A stretch of 64,000 nucleotides of DNA from Tenrec ecaudatus (lineage: Eukaryota > Chordata > Mammalia > Afrosoricida > Tenrecidae). Shown here in pieces: positions 1 to 10,627 of the stretch (positions within the stretch are counted from its first letter, which is position 1; every line of letters starts with the position of its first letter). Made by a program: the position numbers and the translations under genes. Where the stretch lies: positions 252,788,812 to 252,852,811 of the forward strand of contig NC_134531.1 in the NCBI RefSeq assembly GCF_050624435.1, read 5' to 3'. The notes under the pieces are model-generated. The model was not told where the DNA came from, made no database searches, and was given only the letters and a program-made list of their open reading frames with translations.

Positions 1-576
1 TCCGCGAGATCACCCGTATAGCAGTTCACCAGATGATGCTACAGCAATACCAACCTCTCCACCCTGTGCCAGGCCGGAACTCCCAGTACTCTGCCTGAAA
101 AAGCCCTTTCCCTTGCTCTTCGCCCACTACCCTTAGGAAGCAGTTACAGATATGGACTAACTTCGTCCCTTTTCCCTATAGGGCAGAGTCCTGAATGGCC
201 GGTCTTGACACAACAGACTCCATTTTGAGTCCTGTACCTCCATCTTAGCTCTCAAGACTGACCCCCTAACCGACCTCCCCTCCCCTGCTCAACCACAAAT
301 TCCTGGAACCAGGTCGTCCCAGAGCCAGGAGGTTTTCTGAAGATATGTTCACTCCACCCGTCCCTGACCTACAGATAAGATTAACGACCTTTTCCCTTCT
401 GAAGCCCCTGTGTGTGCACATCTTCCCCAGCTGTACTTGCCAGCAGGGGGTATCAAAATGCCGCCAGGATTTTCCCTGGGGCGGCTTCAAATAGCTCAAT
501 ACCCTGAGTTGCTCAACCCGCCGCAACCTTCTCAATAAAGCCTGCTTCTAAAACTAAAAAGAAAGAAAGAAAGAAG
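1..576 (+). mobile_element. Endogenous retrovirus fragment with LTR and A-rich tail
   Basis: GC-richer than its surroundings. The first ~150 bases may be the 3' end of an env gene, followed by LTR-like U3 sequence. An AATAAA at 534-539 is followed within about 11 bases by an A-rich tail (550-576) and no U5. It is a broken fossil, cut by the window edge. Its family (ERV1 or beta-like) is not settled. Confidence 0.5.
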
Positions 577-589
577 TATGCAGTATCAT

Positions 590-1348
590 GAATGGAAGAA
601 GCCTTATCAATAACTTTGTGTTATGAGATCACATGAAGTTACTTTTTGAAAGTGTATAAGACTTGGAACAGTTACTGATGAATATCAAAGATTATAGGAT
701 TGCGCATCAATATGAAGAAAACTAGTAGTCTCACAATGGGACCCGTAAACAACATCATGAAAAGTGGGAAAATATTGTTAAGGATTTTATTTTGCTTAGA
801 ATCACTAAAAAAAAATCCATGGAAGAATCAGACAAGAAATCAAAAGAGGAATTGGACTGAGAATATCTGATGCAAAAGTCCTCTTTAAACTGTGATGCAA
901 AGATGTCAGATTGTGGATGAAGGTGGGTCTTATCCAACCCTAGTATGTTTTTAATCACCTTTAATTCATGTGAAAGCTGGGCACTTAATTGGGGAGATCA
1001 TGAAAGCATCATTGTTGACATAGCAAGGAGTATTGAATGAATGTTGCTGGAAGAGAAGGAACAAGACTCCTTGGAAAAAGCAGACTACAATACTTCTTCG
1101 AGATAAGGATTCAAATATTTTGTCTAAAGTAATTAGGATGTTTTCAGGAGGGACCGATTCCTGGAGAAGAACACAATATTTAGTGAAGTCAAACATCTGC
1201 AGAAAAGGGGAAAAACCTTCAATAAGATTGATAGAGTAACTGTAACAATGGTCTCAAATATGCTAGGATTGTGAGGATGACCCAGGACCAGGCAGTGCTT
1301 CATTCTCAGTCACTATGCATCTCAGTTAACTTGACAGCACTTAAGAAC
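590..1348 (+). mobile_element. RTE (BovB-like) LINE, 3' end
   Basis: The part from about 960 aligns by eye with the other RTE 3' ends in this window (27360-27735, 14650-14925, 48838-49262). All share the AGGAGAGACCANTTCTTGGAGAAG-like block, the CAGTGCTTCATTCT block and a final ...CTTAAGAACAACCC tail. The upstream part (590-960) is probably degenerate ORF from the same element. The copy is old and many-times broken. Confidence 0.6.
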
Positions 1349-2375
1349 AACCCAAACATCCAAACTTGGTCCATGATTGCCACACTTATTCTACAAATAT
1401 GATCAATAGCATTATTCTTTGACTATTGACAAAAGTGAATTAGGACACAATTCACTTCTGGAAATATCATGCACATGTATAGTGTACACATGTAAAAACT
1501 GTTCCAGGTATTTTTCAAACATAAGTTTGCTTTTACGATGTGCAAATCATAGATGTAGGAATTCTATCTGTGAAAATATGGTATATATTGGAAGTTAAGG
1601 TATTACATGTATATTAATTGAGGTAAAAACTGATTAGTGAAAATACCTTATTTTTAAATTGTTACTGGATTAAGATTTGAAAGTTAAAGAAAAGGAGCAC
1701 ATAAACATTTTAAGAAAATTAATAGAATAAATAAAAATATAATGTAAAACTCTCTTTATCTTCCTGGACATGGAGTCTTTCTTACCCTGTCCTTCTGAAA
1801 GTCCTCTCAGAGGAGTTTTTGTCTCTTACATTCTCTTATCCAACCAAATGCTCAAAGAGTGTATTCCAACTTTGGCTGAAATTTCGTTCTGGCCGCACCA
1901 TCTCTCACAACACTAAGCCTGGTCCCGAGGACGGCAGAAAACTAGTATCCTGATGACTGATGCTGCATCTTCCTCTCAGGTGGAAGTGTCTTAAGATAAC
2001 CTGACCAGTAAGAATGAGCATTGGAGAGATAAGGTGCTGTCCTTTTAAATGTTATGTGGTGTATCATTAGGACCATCAGTGATGAAAAATGAAGACATTT
2101 GGCTAAATGCAAGGTCAGTAATTGGAACCCAACTGGTCACTCCATGGGAATTAGATGAGGCTTTCGGCTCCCTAAAGATTTACAGCCTCTCAATCCACAG
2201 GTCCAATTCTACTCTGTCCCAGAGAGTGGCAATGAGTTGAAATTGACATGATTTGATGACTGTGGGTTTTGTTTTATTTTTGTTTTAAATTTTATTTTAC
2301 TCTCAAGGGGCCTAAAGTAAAAATAATATTGGCTTTTAAAAGGCTCCTGGTAGATGGTATGCTCTAAGGAGAATA
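1349..2375. other. No recognisable feature
   Basis: AT-rich, only short random open frames. Nothing recognised on either strand. Confidence 0.5.
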
Positions 2376-2377
2376 AA

Positions 2378-2572
2378 TTTACTACCATAGAGTAGATGCT
2401 AACTCATAGCAACCTTATACGACAGGGTAGAACTGCCCCTATGTATTTCTGATAATATAACTCTTTCGGGGTAGAAAACTCCAGTCTTTCTCATGCAGTG
2501 CAGCTGGTGATTTTGAACTGCCGACCCAAGGATCAGAGCCCAATCGTTAATCACCTTGCAACTATAGGAAGG
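2378..2572 (-). repeat. AfroSINE
   Basis: Minus-strand copy. The ACTCATAGCAACC and GACAGGGTAGAACTGCC blocks, then a TTGAACTGCCGACC tRNA-like B-box region, match the SINE shared by all afrotherians. Confidence 0.8.
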
Positions 2573-2764
2573 TATAATAAAGTTTTATTTACCTAGTGAC
2601 TGCAAAACACAACACCAGTATTAAATGGTAGGAGATTGACCAGAAACACAATCTTGTGAAGTGATTTGTAATTTCTAATGAAATAAATTTTGTATTGATG
2701 AACTTTCTATTAATATTTTTTATTGAAATCAAGCTAGACTAAAAATGGAAATTTATTGATATCA

Positions 2765-2945
2765 TTTTTTCTCCAAGTATGTCTGTTGACTTTTATGAGT
2801 GTTTTCCAGCTTAGTCCACTGGGGTGCCACGCCTTGGCCCCAAAGTCCACCTTGGGCATTCCTGGGAGCTCCATTGCTTTGCTTCCCTTGCTGCTCTGCT
2901 GTACACTCAGTGTTTCACGCAGTGTGGTGGGGTTGTATCAGACAC
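2765..2945 (-). mobile_element. L1 3'-UTR segment, inverted 5' part of one insertion
   Basis: It reads in the same direction as the minus-strand L1 at 46000-46200: the GGGGTGCCACGCC block, the AAAGTCCAC block and the GTGGTGGG block. It abuts a plus-strand piece of the same UTR at 2945, the signature of twin priming. Confidence 0.75.
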
Positions 2946-3790
2946 GTCCAAAAGATATAGCATCTGGGGTCTTAAATACTTGAAGATAAACAAGCAGCCA
3001 TCTAGCTGAGAAGAAACAAAGCACACAGGGGAGAAGCACACCAGACTTGTGTGATCATAAGGTGTCAATGGGATCAGATATCAGGCATCAAAGACCCAAA
3101 ACAAAACAAACTAACAAAAAGCCTATCAATGGGAATGAGGGGGTTGGCAGAGTAGAGCCCCAAAGTCCATCAGTAGTTAATGGACACCCCCTGACAGAAG
3201 GGCCACAAGGAAGGGAAGAGCTTGTCAGGGTGTAGTATAGCACTGACAAAACACACAACTATCCTCTAGTTCTTTAATGCTCCCTCTCCCCACCCCTCAC
3301 TATTATGACCCCAATTCTATCTTACAAATCTGGCTAGACCAGAAAATGTACACTGGTACAGATAAGACCTCACAACACAGGAAATACAGAGAAGATAAAT
3401 CCCTCAGATCCAATAAGGGGAGCAGTGATACTAGGAGGGTAAAGGAAGTGTCGGAGGAGTAATGGGAATGGATCACAATGATAGATGCATGCCCCCCCCC
3501 ACCCCCATACAGGTGGAGAGACAGCAGAAAAGTGGGTGAAATGAGACAGGGGTCGGTGTAAGACATGAAAAAAAAAGAATAATTTATAAATCCTCAAGCG
3601 GACATTGGGGAGGGAAGGTGGGAGAGAGAGAGGGAAACTTAGGAGCTGATGTCAAGGGCTCAAGTAGAAAGAAAATGTTTCAAAAAAGATGATGAAAACA
3701 GATGTACAGATGTGTTTGACACAATGGATATATGCATTTATGGGTTGTGATAAGATCTGTAAGATCCACCAATATAATAAAAATAATATA
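2945..3790 (+). mobile_element. L1 3'-UTR, 3' part of the same insertion
   Basis: Plus-strand L1 tail. It starts at AAAGATATAGCATCTGGGG and runs to GACACAATGGATATATGC and the ...AATATAATAAAAATAAT end. It has a single copy of the unit that is tandemly duplicated in two other L1s here, and a C-run at 3491-3500. Confidence 0.85.
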
Positions 3791-4580
3791 CCAATAATTT
3801 CCATTGGAATTGATTCAGATAATTGATATTCTTAATAATAAGCCAGACAAGCAATACTATACAGGAACACACTATTGAATTAATTGATGTCCACATATAT
3901 TTTATTGCTATACACCGTGGAAAACTACAAAGCTATTATGCAATTCATAGGACTTTCGATGTAAATAGCAGCATTTCCAACTCGAGATGAAGGTTTCCAG
4001 CATGTACTGTTTCAGAGAGCTTGACAGAAAATAAACCTTAAAACACTAATGATAAATATGCTCTGGCCTTGAAAATACATATTTTGTATAAATTCATACG
4101 CAAACATAAACTCTTGAACAACTCAAGGAAAGTTGTTAACAAATTCAAATGCACATGCACAGTTTACACATGGTAGAAGATATGGCTTCAGTAATTAATA
4201 TGTGAGAACCTGAAATGTGGTTTGTAAGATCATGTTGGGGATTCCATAAATTTGCCAACAATTAATGGAATTTACCTTTATGTACTAACTTTTATTTCTA
4301 TTATTTGTTGGGTATGTTGAGAACTGTTGCTAATTCCACTCTGACACATTTTTTATCTTGGCATATTAGTGTGCTAATAGTTGAGATTTTGAAAACTATG
4401 TTAGTAGGTTGCCTCCTTTCTGAACATATTTAATCATTGATACAATAATGTGACCAAAAAAATCAAAATGATTTAGCGATTTCACTTACTAAGTGGTCTT
4501 TTTCCAATAGCTCTGTGTTCTTGGCTCTAAAAAGTTTACCGAAAAAACAATTTGTCAATGAAAATATTTGTTTCAAACTG
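3791..4580. other. Receptor 3' flank
   Basis: AT-rich flank downstream of the minus-strand receptor. It presumably contains its 3' UTR and poly(A) site, which I cannot place with confidence. Confidence 0.4.
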
Positions 4581-5504
4581 TTATCTCTTCTTAATTCTTT
4601 TCATAGCACCTATTACTTCTCTATTTCTTAGACTGTAGATAAAAGGGTTTAAAAAGGGGATTACTAGAGTATAGAAAATAGCAATCGGTATATCTGTATT
4701 ATTTTCTTTATCTGAATGAGGTAAAATATATATGAAGAGAAGAGAACCATAGAATATTAGTATAGAGAGAAAATGCGATGCACAAGTAGATAAGCCTTTG
4801 CTTCTTCCCTCTTTGGAGTTCATGTGAAAAATAGTGACAAGGATGAAAAGATAAGAAATTAAGACTACAGTAATAGTTACTATTTGAATTGAACCTGCAA
4901 AAATAAGGATCATCAGTTCATTAATAGAAGGATCAACACAGGAGAGTTTGTATAATGGAAGAACATCACAAAAGAAGTGATTGATCTGATGAGACCCACA
5001 GAAGCTTAACCTAAATAAAAGCCCTACATGAATCATGGAATGTAGGTTCCCAGCTACATAAGCCCCTATGATCATCTGAATGCAGAGTTGCTTTGACATC
5101 ATGGTGTGGTACTGCAGTGGTCTGCATATGGCCACGTAGCGGTCATAGGCCATTACTGCCAGGAGAAAACAGTCCACAGTATCAGCAAGACAGAAAAAAT
5201 AAAACTGTGCCATACATTCATAGAGGGAAACCATCCTGTCCTCAGAAAAGAAGTTCTGTAACATCTTGGGGGTAATGGCACAGGAACAGAAGGAATCCAT
5301 CAGAGCCAGGTTGCCCAGGAAGATGTACATGGGTGTGTGCAGACGGCGCTCCATGGAAATCAACACCACCAAGCCAAGATTGCCCACCATGGTGATCAGA
5401 TAGACAACAAAGAACACCACAAACAGCAGGGTCTTCAGATCTGGGCGGTCTGAAAATCCCATGAGGATAAAATCAGTTGTCAAGGAGTGATTCTCCTCAG
5501 TCAT
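4581..5504 (-). CDS. OR5K-like: Olfactory receptor, OR5K-like (intact, 307 aa)
   Basis: Odorant-sensing class A GPCR expected in the membrane of olfactory neuron cilia, signalling through Golf and adenylyl cyclase (family knowledge). Visible marks: N-glycosylation site NHS at residues 5-7; GN of TM1 at 41-42; LHTPMY at 55-60; C97 and C179 as the probable TM3-ECL2 disulfide; [10 protein letters not shown] at 118-127; SY of TM5 at 217-218; STC at 239-241; [12 protein letters not shown] of TM7 at 283-294. Length and motifs fit a working receptor. An in-frame ATG lies 45 bases upstream at 5549. I reject it because a pyrimidine-rich tract ending in CAG (a 3' splice site) sits between it and the ATG at 5504, and because the other two receptors start at the same alignment position. 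The subfamily call rests on recalled human OR5K1, OR5K3 and OR5K4 sequences; it looks closest to OR5K3/OR5K4. Odorant unknown. Confidence 0.93.
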   Translation of the reverse strand: MTEENHSLTTDFILMGFSDRPDLKTLLFVVFFVVYLITMVGNLGLVVLISMERRLHTPMYIFLGNLALMDSFCSCAITPKMLQNFFSEDRMVSLYECMAQFYFFCLADTVDCFLLAVMAYDRYVAICRPLQYHTMMSKQLCIQMIIGAYVAGNLHSMIHVGLLFRLSFCGSHQINHFFCDVLPLYKLSCVDPSINELMILIFAGSIQIVTITVVLISYLFILVTIFHMNSKEGRSKGLSTCASHFLSILIFYGSLLFIYILPHSDKENNTDIPIAIFYTLVIPFLNPFIYSLRNREVIGAMKRIKKR

Positions 5505-5530
5505 CTCTAGTTTCTCTGTTGAGATAGAAA
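5505..5530 (-). promoter_or_regulatory. 3' splice site before the OR coding exon
   Basis: On the minus strand a pyrimidine-rich run ends in CAACAG, followed by about 11 bases and then the ATG at 5504. This is the acceptor expected between non-coding 5' exon(s) and the receptor coding exon. It decides the start codon. Confidence 0.7.
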
Positions 5531-5944
5531 TTAGGGAAACAAGATTCAAATTTAGAGTGTGTTTAATTTCCCCTTTGAGCTTTCCTCAGACAACAAGTAG
5601 ATCCACTACTACAGCTTTCCCTGCTGTACATGAAATATGCACACTTCTAAGGAATACTAGGCTCCTTAAGGTGTCATAGGACTTCAGTACTGAAGCTCAA
5701 TATTCACAAGAATATTTCCATAGTTCCTGGGCAATGTTTGCAAACAAAACTTGACATATACATGTATGAAAAACTAATGAAAAAATACAAGGTACCCTAT
5801 ATTTACTGTTCTAAAATATTAAAATGCACGTTTTTGACAAACTTGAGTGCACATAAAAACTATTTTGCAATCTCGCCTCACTGAGCCAATGTTTCTTAAT
5901 ATACTGTGGCCATTGAATTAGTACTTTAAAACAGTATCCTGTCA

Positions 5945-6140
5945 AGCAAAACCATCACTTCTGTTCTGACTCATAGTGACTACATAGACAGGCTAGAACT
6001 CCCCTGTGGGTTTCCAAGGCTGTAAGTATTTATGAGAACAGAAAACCTCATCTTCCTCTGGCTGCGGCTGGTAGGGAGTTTCCCAACAGCGGACCTTGTG
6101 GTTAGTATCCCAACGCATAACCGCTGTTCCACCAGCACTC
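5945..6140 (-). repeat. AfroSINE
   Basis: Minus-strand copy: TTCTGACTCATAGTGAC, CCCTGTGGGTTTCCAAGG and CCTTGTGGTTAGTATCCCAA blocks in order. Confidence 0.85.
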
Positions 6141-7265
6141 ATTTGGATATCTGGAGATCATAGTATTATAACTACTATAGTAGTGGATTTAATAAACATC
6201 CATTCTGTATCCTATGTATTCAGTTTCTTATCAAACAGATGTTTCCTCATTATTTATTAAAGTCACATTCTCCTGATCTTTTCCAAGTCTATTTATCTTA
6301 ATAAGAGTAGAGTGATCATCATTTCATGAAATTTCCAGAAATAATGTTCTCCAGACAAGAAGAATTCAGGAGTAGTTGTTGCTAAGATAACTTCAGATTC
6401 TTTAGGATTGCATTAGTGGTGTCTGTAACCTGATCCACAACCACTCTTAGTTCCCACATTGACCAGCATCTTTCTGGCTTCCTCACTGTATCCAACATCG
6501 TTCAACTTCCTTAACCCCCAACTGCAGCGCCACACTCACAGATTTCCATAAATACTTATTCAGCCCAGCCTATTATTTTTTTCTAGTCACTATTCTAAAT
6601 ATTGATATTGGCAAGCTGATCAAATATCTGTATCCTTTAAATTATTTAAGGCATAGTTTTTATGTAGTGCTACCTAATACTGTTCTAACTGAATAACCCA
6701 GACCACTCAAATGTCCATTTTCTGAGTTCTTAAGCATAATCTAGTGTTCCCCAGCTTAATGGAATTGCTTAAAAATTCATATAAACAAAAATGTTAATAA
6801 ATTCTAAGCATTTGTGATTCAGTTTGATTTATACTTCTTTGAAGAGAGTTGTTAATTGCTATCATGTAAAGGTAGATTTGATTCACGGCTTAGTTTCAAT
6901 CTGATCACCTGAGATAAGTGGACTTCTTTTCAGTATCCTACCAATAATACTGGGTTATCTCTTTGGCCTCAGCAATTTAAAATTGTTAACTTTGAAGAAG
7001 TGTCTACAAAGGAATTATTTATAACTCTATTTGAAAATATATATTGTTTTACTAGCGATTTTTTAGGTTTTTTTGTGATTTTTTTTTAGTTTGTAAAACT
7101 ACGTATCACAGAGTATCTGCCAAGTTAAATATTTTTGAATATATCATTCAGTAGCACTAATGAGATTAATATAATTGTGCAATCTTTTCTACTCTATTTC
7201 TTTGGAATATTATAATATATTCTGCATTATATCACAATAGCTTATAAATTAATACATTAAAGGAA
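6141..7265. other. No recognisable feature
   Basis: AT-rich sequence without ORF, repeat match or RNA gene that I can name. Confidence 0.5.
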
Positions 7266-7447
7266 GTCTGAGGTTCCCTGGTGCCAGCAGTTAAGCGTTG
7301 ACCACAAAGTACAGAGTTCAAAACCAGTAGCAGCTCTGCTGGAGAATGACGGAACTTTCTACTCACATAAAGAGTCTCAGTCTCAAAACCCCACGTGGCA
7401 GTTCTACCCTGTCACTATGAGTCAGCAGCTACTCAATGAAAGTGAGA
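7266..7447 (+). repeat. AfroSINE
   Basis: Plus-strand copy starting GGTTCCCTGGTGCCAGCAG, with AGAGTCTCAGTCTCAAAACC and CAGTTCTACCCTGTCACTAT blocks. Confidence 0.88.
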
Positions 7448-7544
7448 GTTTTTTTGCCTTTATACTTTATTTTACTAACACTTATAAAAGAGAAAACCCT
7501 TTAAATACGCTGAGGACTTTTAAACCTAATTTTTGTTTTCCTTT

Positions 7545-7735
7545 ACAAGGTTATCCTTGGGGGGAGCGGGGAGGAACGTGGGAAAGTTAGGAGCTAATAT
7601 CAAGGTTGAAGGAGAAAGCAAATGTTTTGAGAATGATGATGGCAACAAATGAACAAATGTGCTTGACACAATGGATGTATGGATTGTGATAAGAGTTGTA
7701 CGAGCCTCCAATAAAATGATATAATAAAAAGAAAA
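7545..7735 (+). mobile_element. L1 3' end (5'-truncated)
   Basis: The last ~190 bases of the L1 3' UTR: AAATGTTTTGAGAATGATGA, GACACAATGGATGTATGG and the terminal CCAATAAAATGATATAATAA. Severely truncated copy. Confidence 0.88.
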
Positions 7736-7739
7736 AAGG

Positions 7740-8951
7740 GGAAAAAAAGTTTATCTCCTTCATTATCTAGGGATAGCAGTAGGTCATCCCAACTGAAGAT
7801 GCAATTATTTTGCTTCTATGGTCCAAATGAATATCTTTCTACATAACAAGGAACTTCATTTTTTTCATGAATATCAAAAGAAAGAGACTGTCAAGCATTT
7901 TATTTCTAGATTAAAATGTTAAATATAAACCAGTAATTTATTACCCTAAATCTGAAATAACTTTACATACAAGTACCTGAATTATTTTATGGAATTACTT
8001 TGTTTTCTTAACTGTACAATTTGAAATTCTATCTTATAATTCTAAGAAGTCAGGGTGAATGCAGCAATATGTTTCATCCTAGCTCCCCATAATCTTCAAT
8101 TCTTAGAAAAGCTAGAATAATAATGAGTGAGCTTATATATAAGAATAATGAAAATAATAAAATTTGAGAAATGGATATTTATATATATCAATATTAAAAG
8201 TAAAAATAAACTAGAACCTTTTTTTACCTCGGTTTCTCTGAAAAGGCATTGTTACATCTTGTTGCTTGCCTCATGGTATTGGGAATAATAGAAATTCTGG
8301 ATATAAATCTTGGTCTCTAAAACATTTGGGATTAAAAGAATGAGAATCTAGGAGATTACTAATAGGTCAGTAACTATAATTACACTGCCAAGTTTGTTTT
8401 GGATCCAACCCTAGCGGGATTTTCTTGCATTTACATCTATGTATTTCTGTGGGGAAATTCAGTACTCAAAGCAGAGAAATTATGTGACATTAATTAAAGA
8501 TGTTTTGTTAAGTCACTATGCTTAAAGCAAATGACCTTCATTAAAGAGTATGATAATCATCAATTTGCTTTTTATGAACTTATATGCTTTTAAAATCCTG
8601 CCACCATAAAATCCTACACTACATATAAAATGAGTAGAAAACTGTCTCAGATTAGCCTGACCTCTTATTAGAGGAAGTATGTTTAATGTGGCTTATCAAA
8701 TTTAATTTGGAAATGGTAAAGAAAAGATGAAATTGTATGATGAGTCCAGTCAGGGGCAACAACTTCTTTACTATGGGAATTAAATTGGTCCCCATGCCCC
8801 TCAAGTCCTCATCGGATAACTCATAATACTATTTACTCTCAATGAGTTACTGAACTTGCTTGCCTATGTTTCTGGTAATCCTAGTTGTTGGGACTTTTTT
8901 CTTTCCTTTTTCTGCTATATTATAAATAACTCCTCAACATTTACATATTTA
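7740..8951. other. No recognisable feature
   Basis: AT-rich, no coding frame of note and no repeat recognised. Confidence 0.5.
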
Positions 8952-8965
8952 TGTGCTATATTTGT

Positions 8966-9073
8966 TTGTTTTTTTGGGGGGGGGGAGAGCGCGAACGCAG
9001 TCCCCCACTACCACAAATTTTGCAGTCGAGTTTCCCACATTTGGGGAAATCGCAGGGGTCAGCACATCCGGAG
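8966..9073 (-). pseudogene. RNU1 pseudogene: U1 snRNA retropseudogene, 5'-truncated
   Basis: The minus strand carries about the last 95 nt of U1 snRNA (from about nt 70). It includes the ACTCCGGATGTGCTGACCCC stem-loop III region, AAATGTGGGAAACTCGACTG (the GGGAAACTCGACTGCATAATTTGTGGTAGTGGGGGACTGCG block spans the Sm site and stem-loop IV), and the 3' end, followed by a C-run and an A-rich tail. It is flanked by a 14-bp target-site duplication, TGTGCTATATTTGT, at 8952-8965 and 9074-9087. Tail and duplication mark L1-mediated retroposition. Without the 5' splice-site-pairing end it cannot act as U1. Confidence 0.95.
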
Positions 9074-9087
9074 TTGTGCTATATTTG

Positions 9088-9811
9088 TATAATCCAACAC
9101 CAACATTAGCATATAGGTTCAAGAGAACAGGAATTTTCTGATTTGTTCACTATTTTATTCCCAACACCTTGAGTACTGTTTGGCATGTTTAAGTACTGAA
9201 GAAATATTTGATGAATACATTATTTTTGAAATGGTGCTCCCAATTTCAAATAGAAATCTCTCATTTTTCAAACCAAATCTATTCTCATCACTTCACTATT
9301 CTACTGTTCACATTTGATTCAATGAACCTGCTCATGATCTTTCATCTTTCTATTCCTTTTCCAATTCTATTAATCTTTAAACTGAATCTGATTTCTCCTA
9401 TGGGGACTTTCTTAGTCCCTTTAAGTAAATTTCTGTATTTGCTTCCTTCCTGGCATACATGAAACTTAGTTGCCTTCCCAACACATTTGACAATTAAGTG
9501 CAAACTAATTATAACTTGATTAAATATCTTTGAATTAAGAATCATATATTTGTATTTATATATAAAATTTTAAGTTGCTCAAAGAAAACTGAGCCATTAA
9601 CTCAATATGAAATTATTTGTTAAAATTGCATAATTCTTTAACTTGTATTTGCTCTTGTTGTTAAGTATCACTTAGTTGGTTAAGTACGGATCATGTATAG
9701 GGCATTGGATGAGACAATAGGCATGAGGGAGCCCATGATTTGAGCCAAGTAGAAATGAGTCTATTGTAGATATGAGAAATGGCTCTTGACAGTAAGTTTT
9801 TCTAAATATAA
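9088..9811. other. No recognisable feature
   Basis: AT-rich, nothing recognised. Confidence 0.5.
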
Positions 9812-9994
9812 CAGTGGTTTTTAACCTGTGAGTTGTGACCCGTTTGGGAGTTGAACGACCCTTTTACAGGGGTTGACTGATTCGTAACAGTAGCAAAATT
9901 GCAATTATGAAGTAGCAATGAAAATAATTTTATGGTTGGGGAGTCACCATAACATAAGGAAGGGTTGCAGCATTAGGAAGGTTGAGAACTTCTG
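9812..9994 (+). mobile_element. SPIN non-autonomous hAT transposon (MITE)
   Basis: A 183-bp element with terminal inverted repeats: CAGTGGTTTTTAACCTGTG at the left, AGGTTGAGAACTTCTG at the right. Inside are the GAACGACCCTTTTACAGGGG palindromic block and the AACAGTAGCAAAATTGCAAT / AATAATTTTATGGTTGGGG blocks typical of SPIN_NA elements. The flanking 8-mers (AAATATAA and AACTAGAG) agree at 5 of 8 positions, roughly fitting a hAT 8-bp duplication. It has no coding capacity and would have been moved by a SPIN transposase in trans. Confidence 0.9.
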
Positions 9995-10002
9995 AACTAG
10001 AG

Positions 10003-10627
10003 TGTGAGCTGTCATAGGCATTATAAGAGAGAGTAACATCATGAAGGAAGTAAGGAAGAGAGCCAGAAGGGAGAAAGAAATAGTTCTCAACTAGGTGCCA
10101 TCTGAGATGAACCCTGCATGATGAGTAGATAGATAGATCATTAGCCTGAAGGAACCACAAGAGTAAAGGCTTAGGAGTGCAGAAAAGGAAATTTTAATTA
10201 GAGAATGAATGATAAACCAAGGAGACTGGACCTTAAGTGTCCAAGAGAGATGGGCATATTGCTAAATGAAGTGGATTAGGGTTTAAGATTGGAAATTGTT
10301 CTACCTGGTTCCCTCCTATTTTTCCCTGACCTCTTTCACTAAAGTCACACCCAATTTCTGAATGTCCCTAAAGGATGCTTTCTAATTATATTCCTTTGCA
10401 AGTTTTGGTGTTTGGTATTATTGAAAATCTCCTGGCTATAGCTTCTGTGAAAAGAACTCATTTCTCCAATCATGCTAATGGCTCCATCTTAATCTTTTAT
10501 GTTGGGTCCTGTTTCTCTCAATTCTGTATTTTATATTTCCTTTTTTTTCATTCATGCTAAATTTTTGTCCAAAATATTTCGCATCATTTTATTAGGATGA
10601 AGTGGAGAATGCATACCATCCAATAAT
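10003..10627. other. No recognisable feature
   Basis: No ORF or repeat that I can name. Confidence 0.45.

Noticed and set aside
5505-5549. N-terminal 15 residues of the 322-aa open frame
   Set aside because: They overlap the splice acceptor and are absent in the paralogs.
8975-8985. G-run as a possible quadruplex or promoter
   Set aside because: It is the tail region of the U1 retropseudogene.
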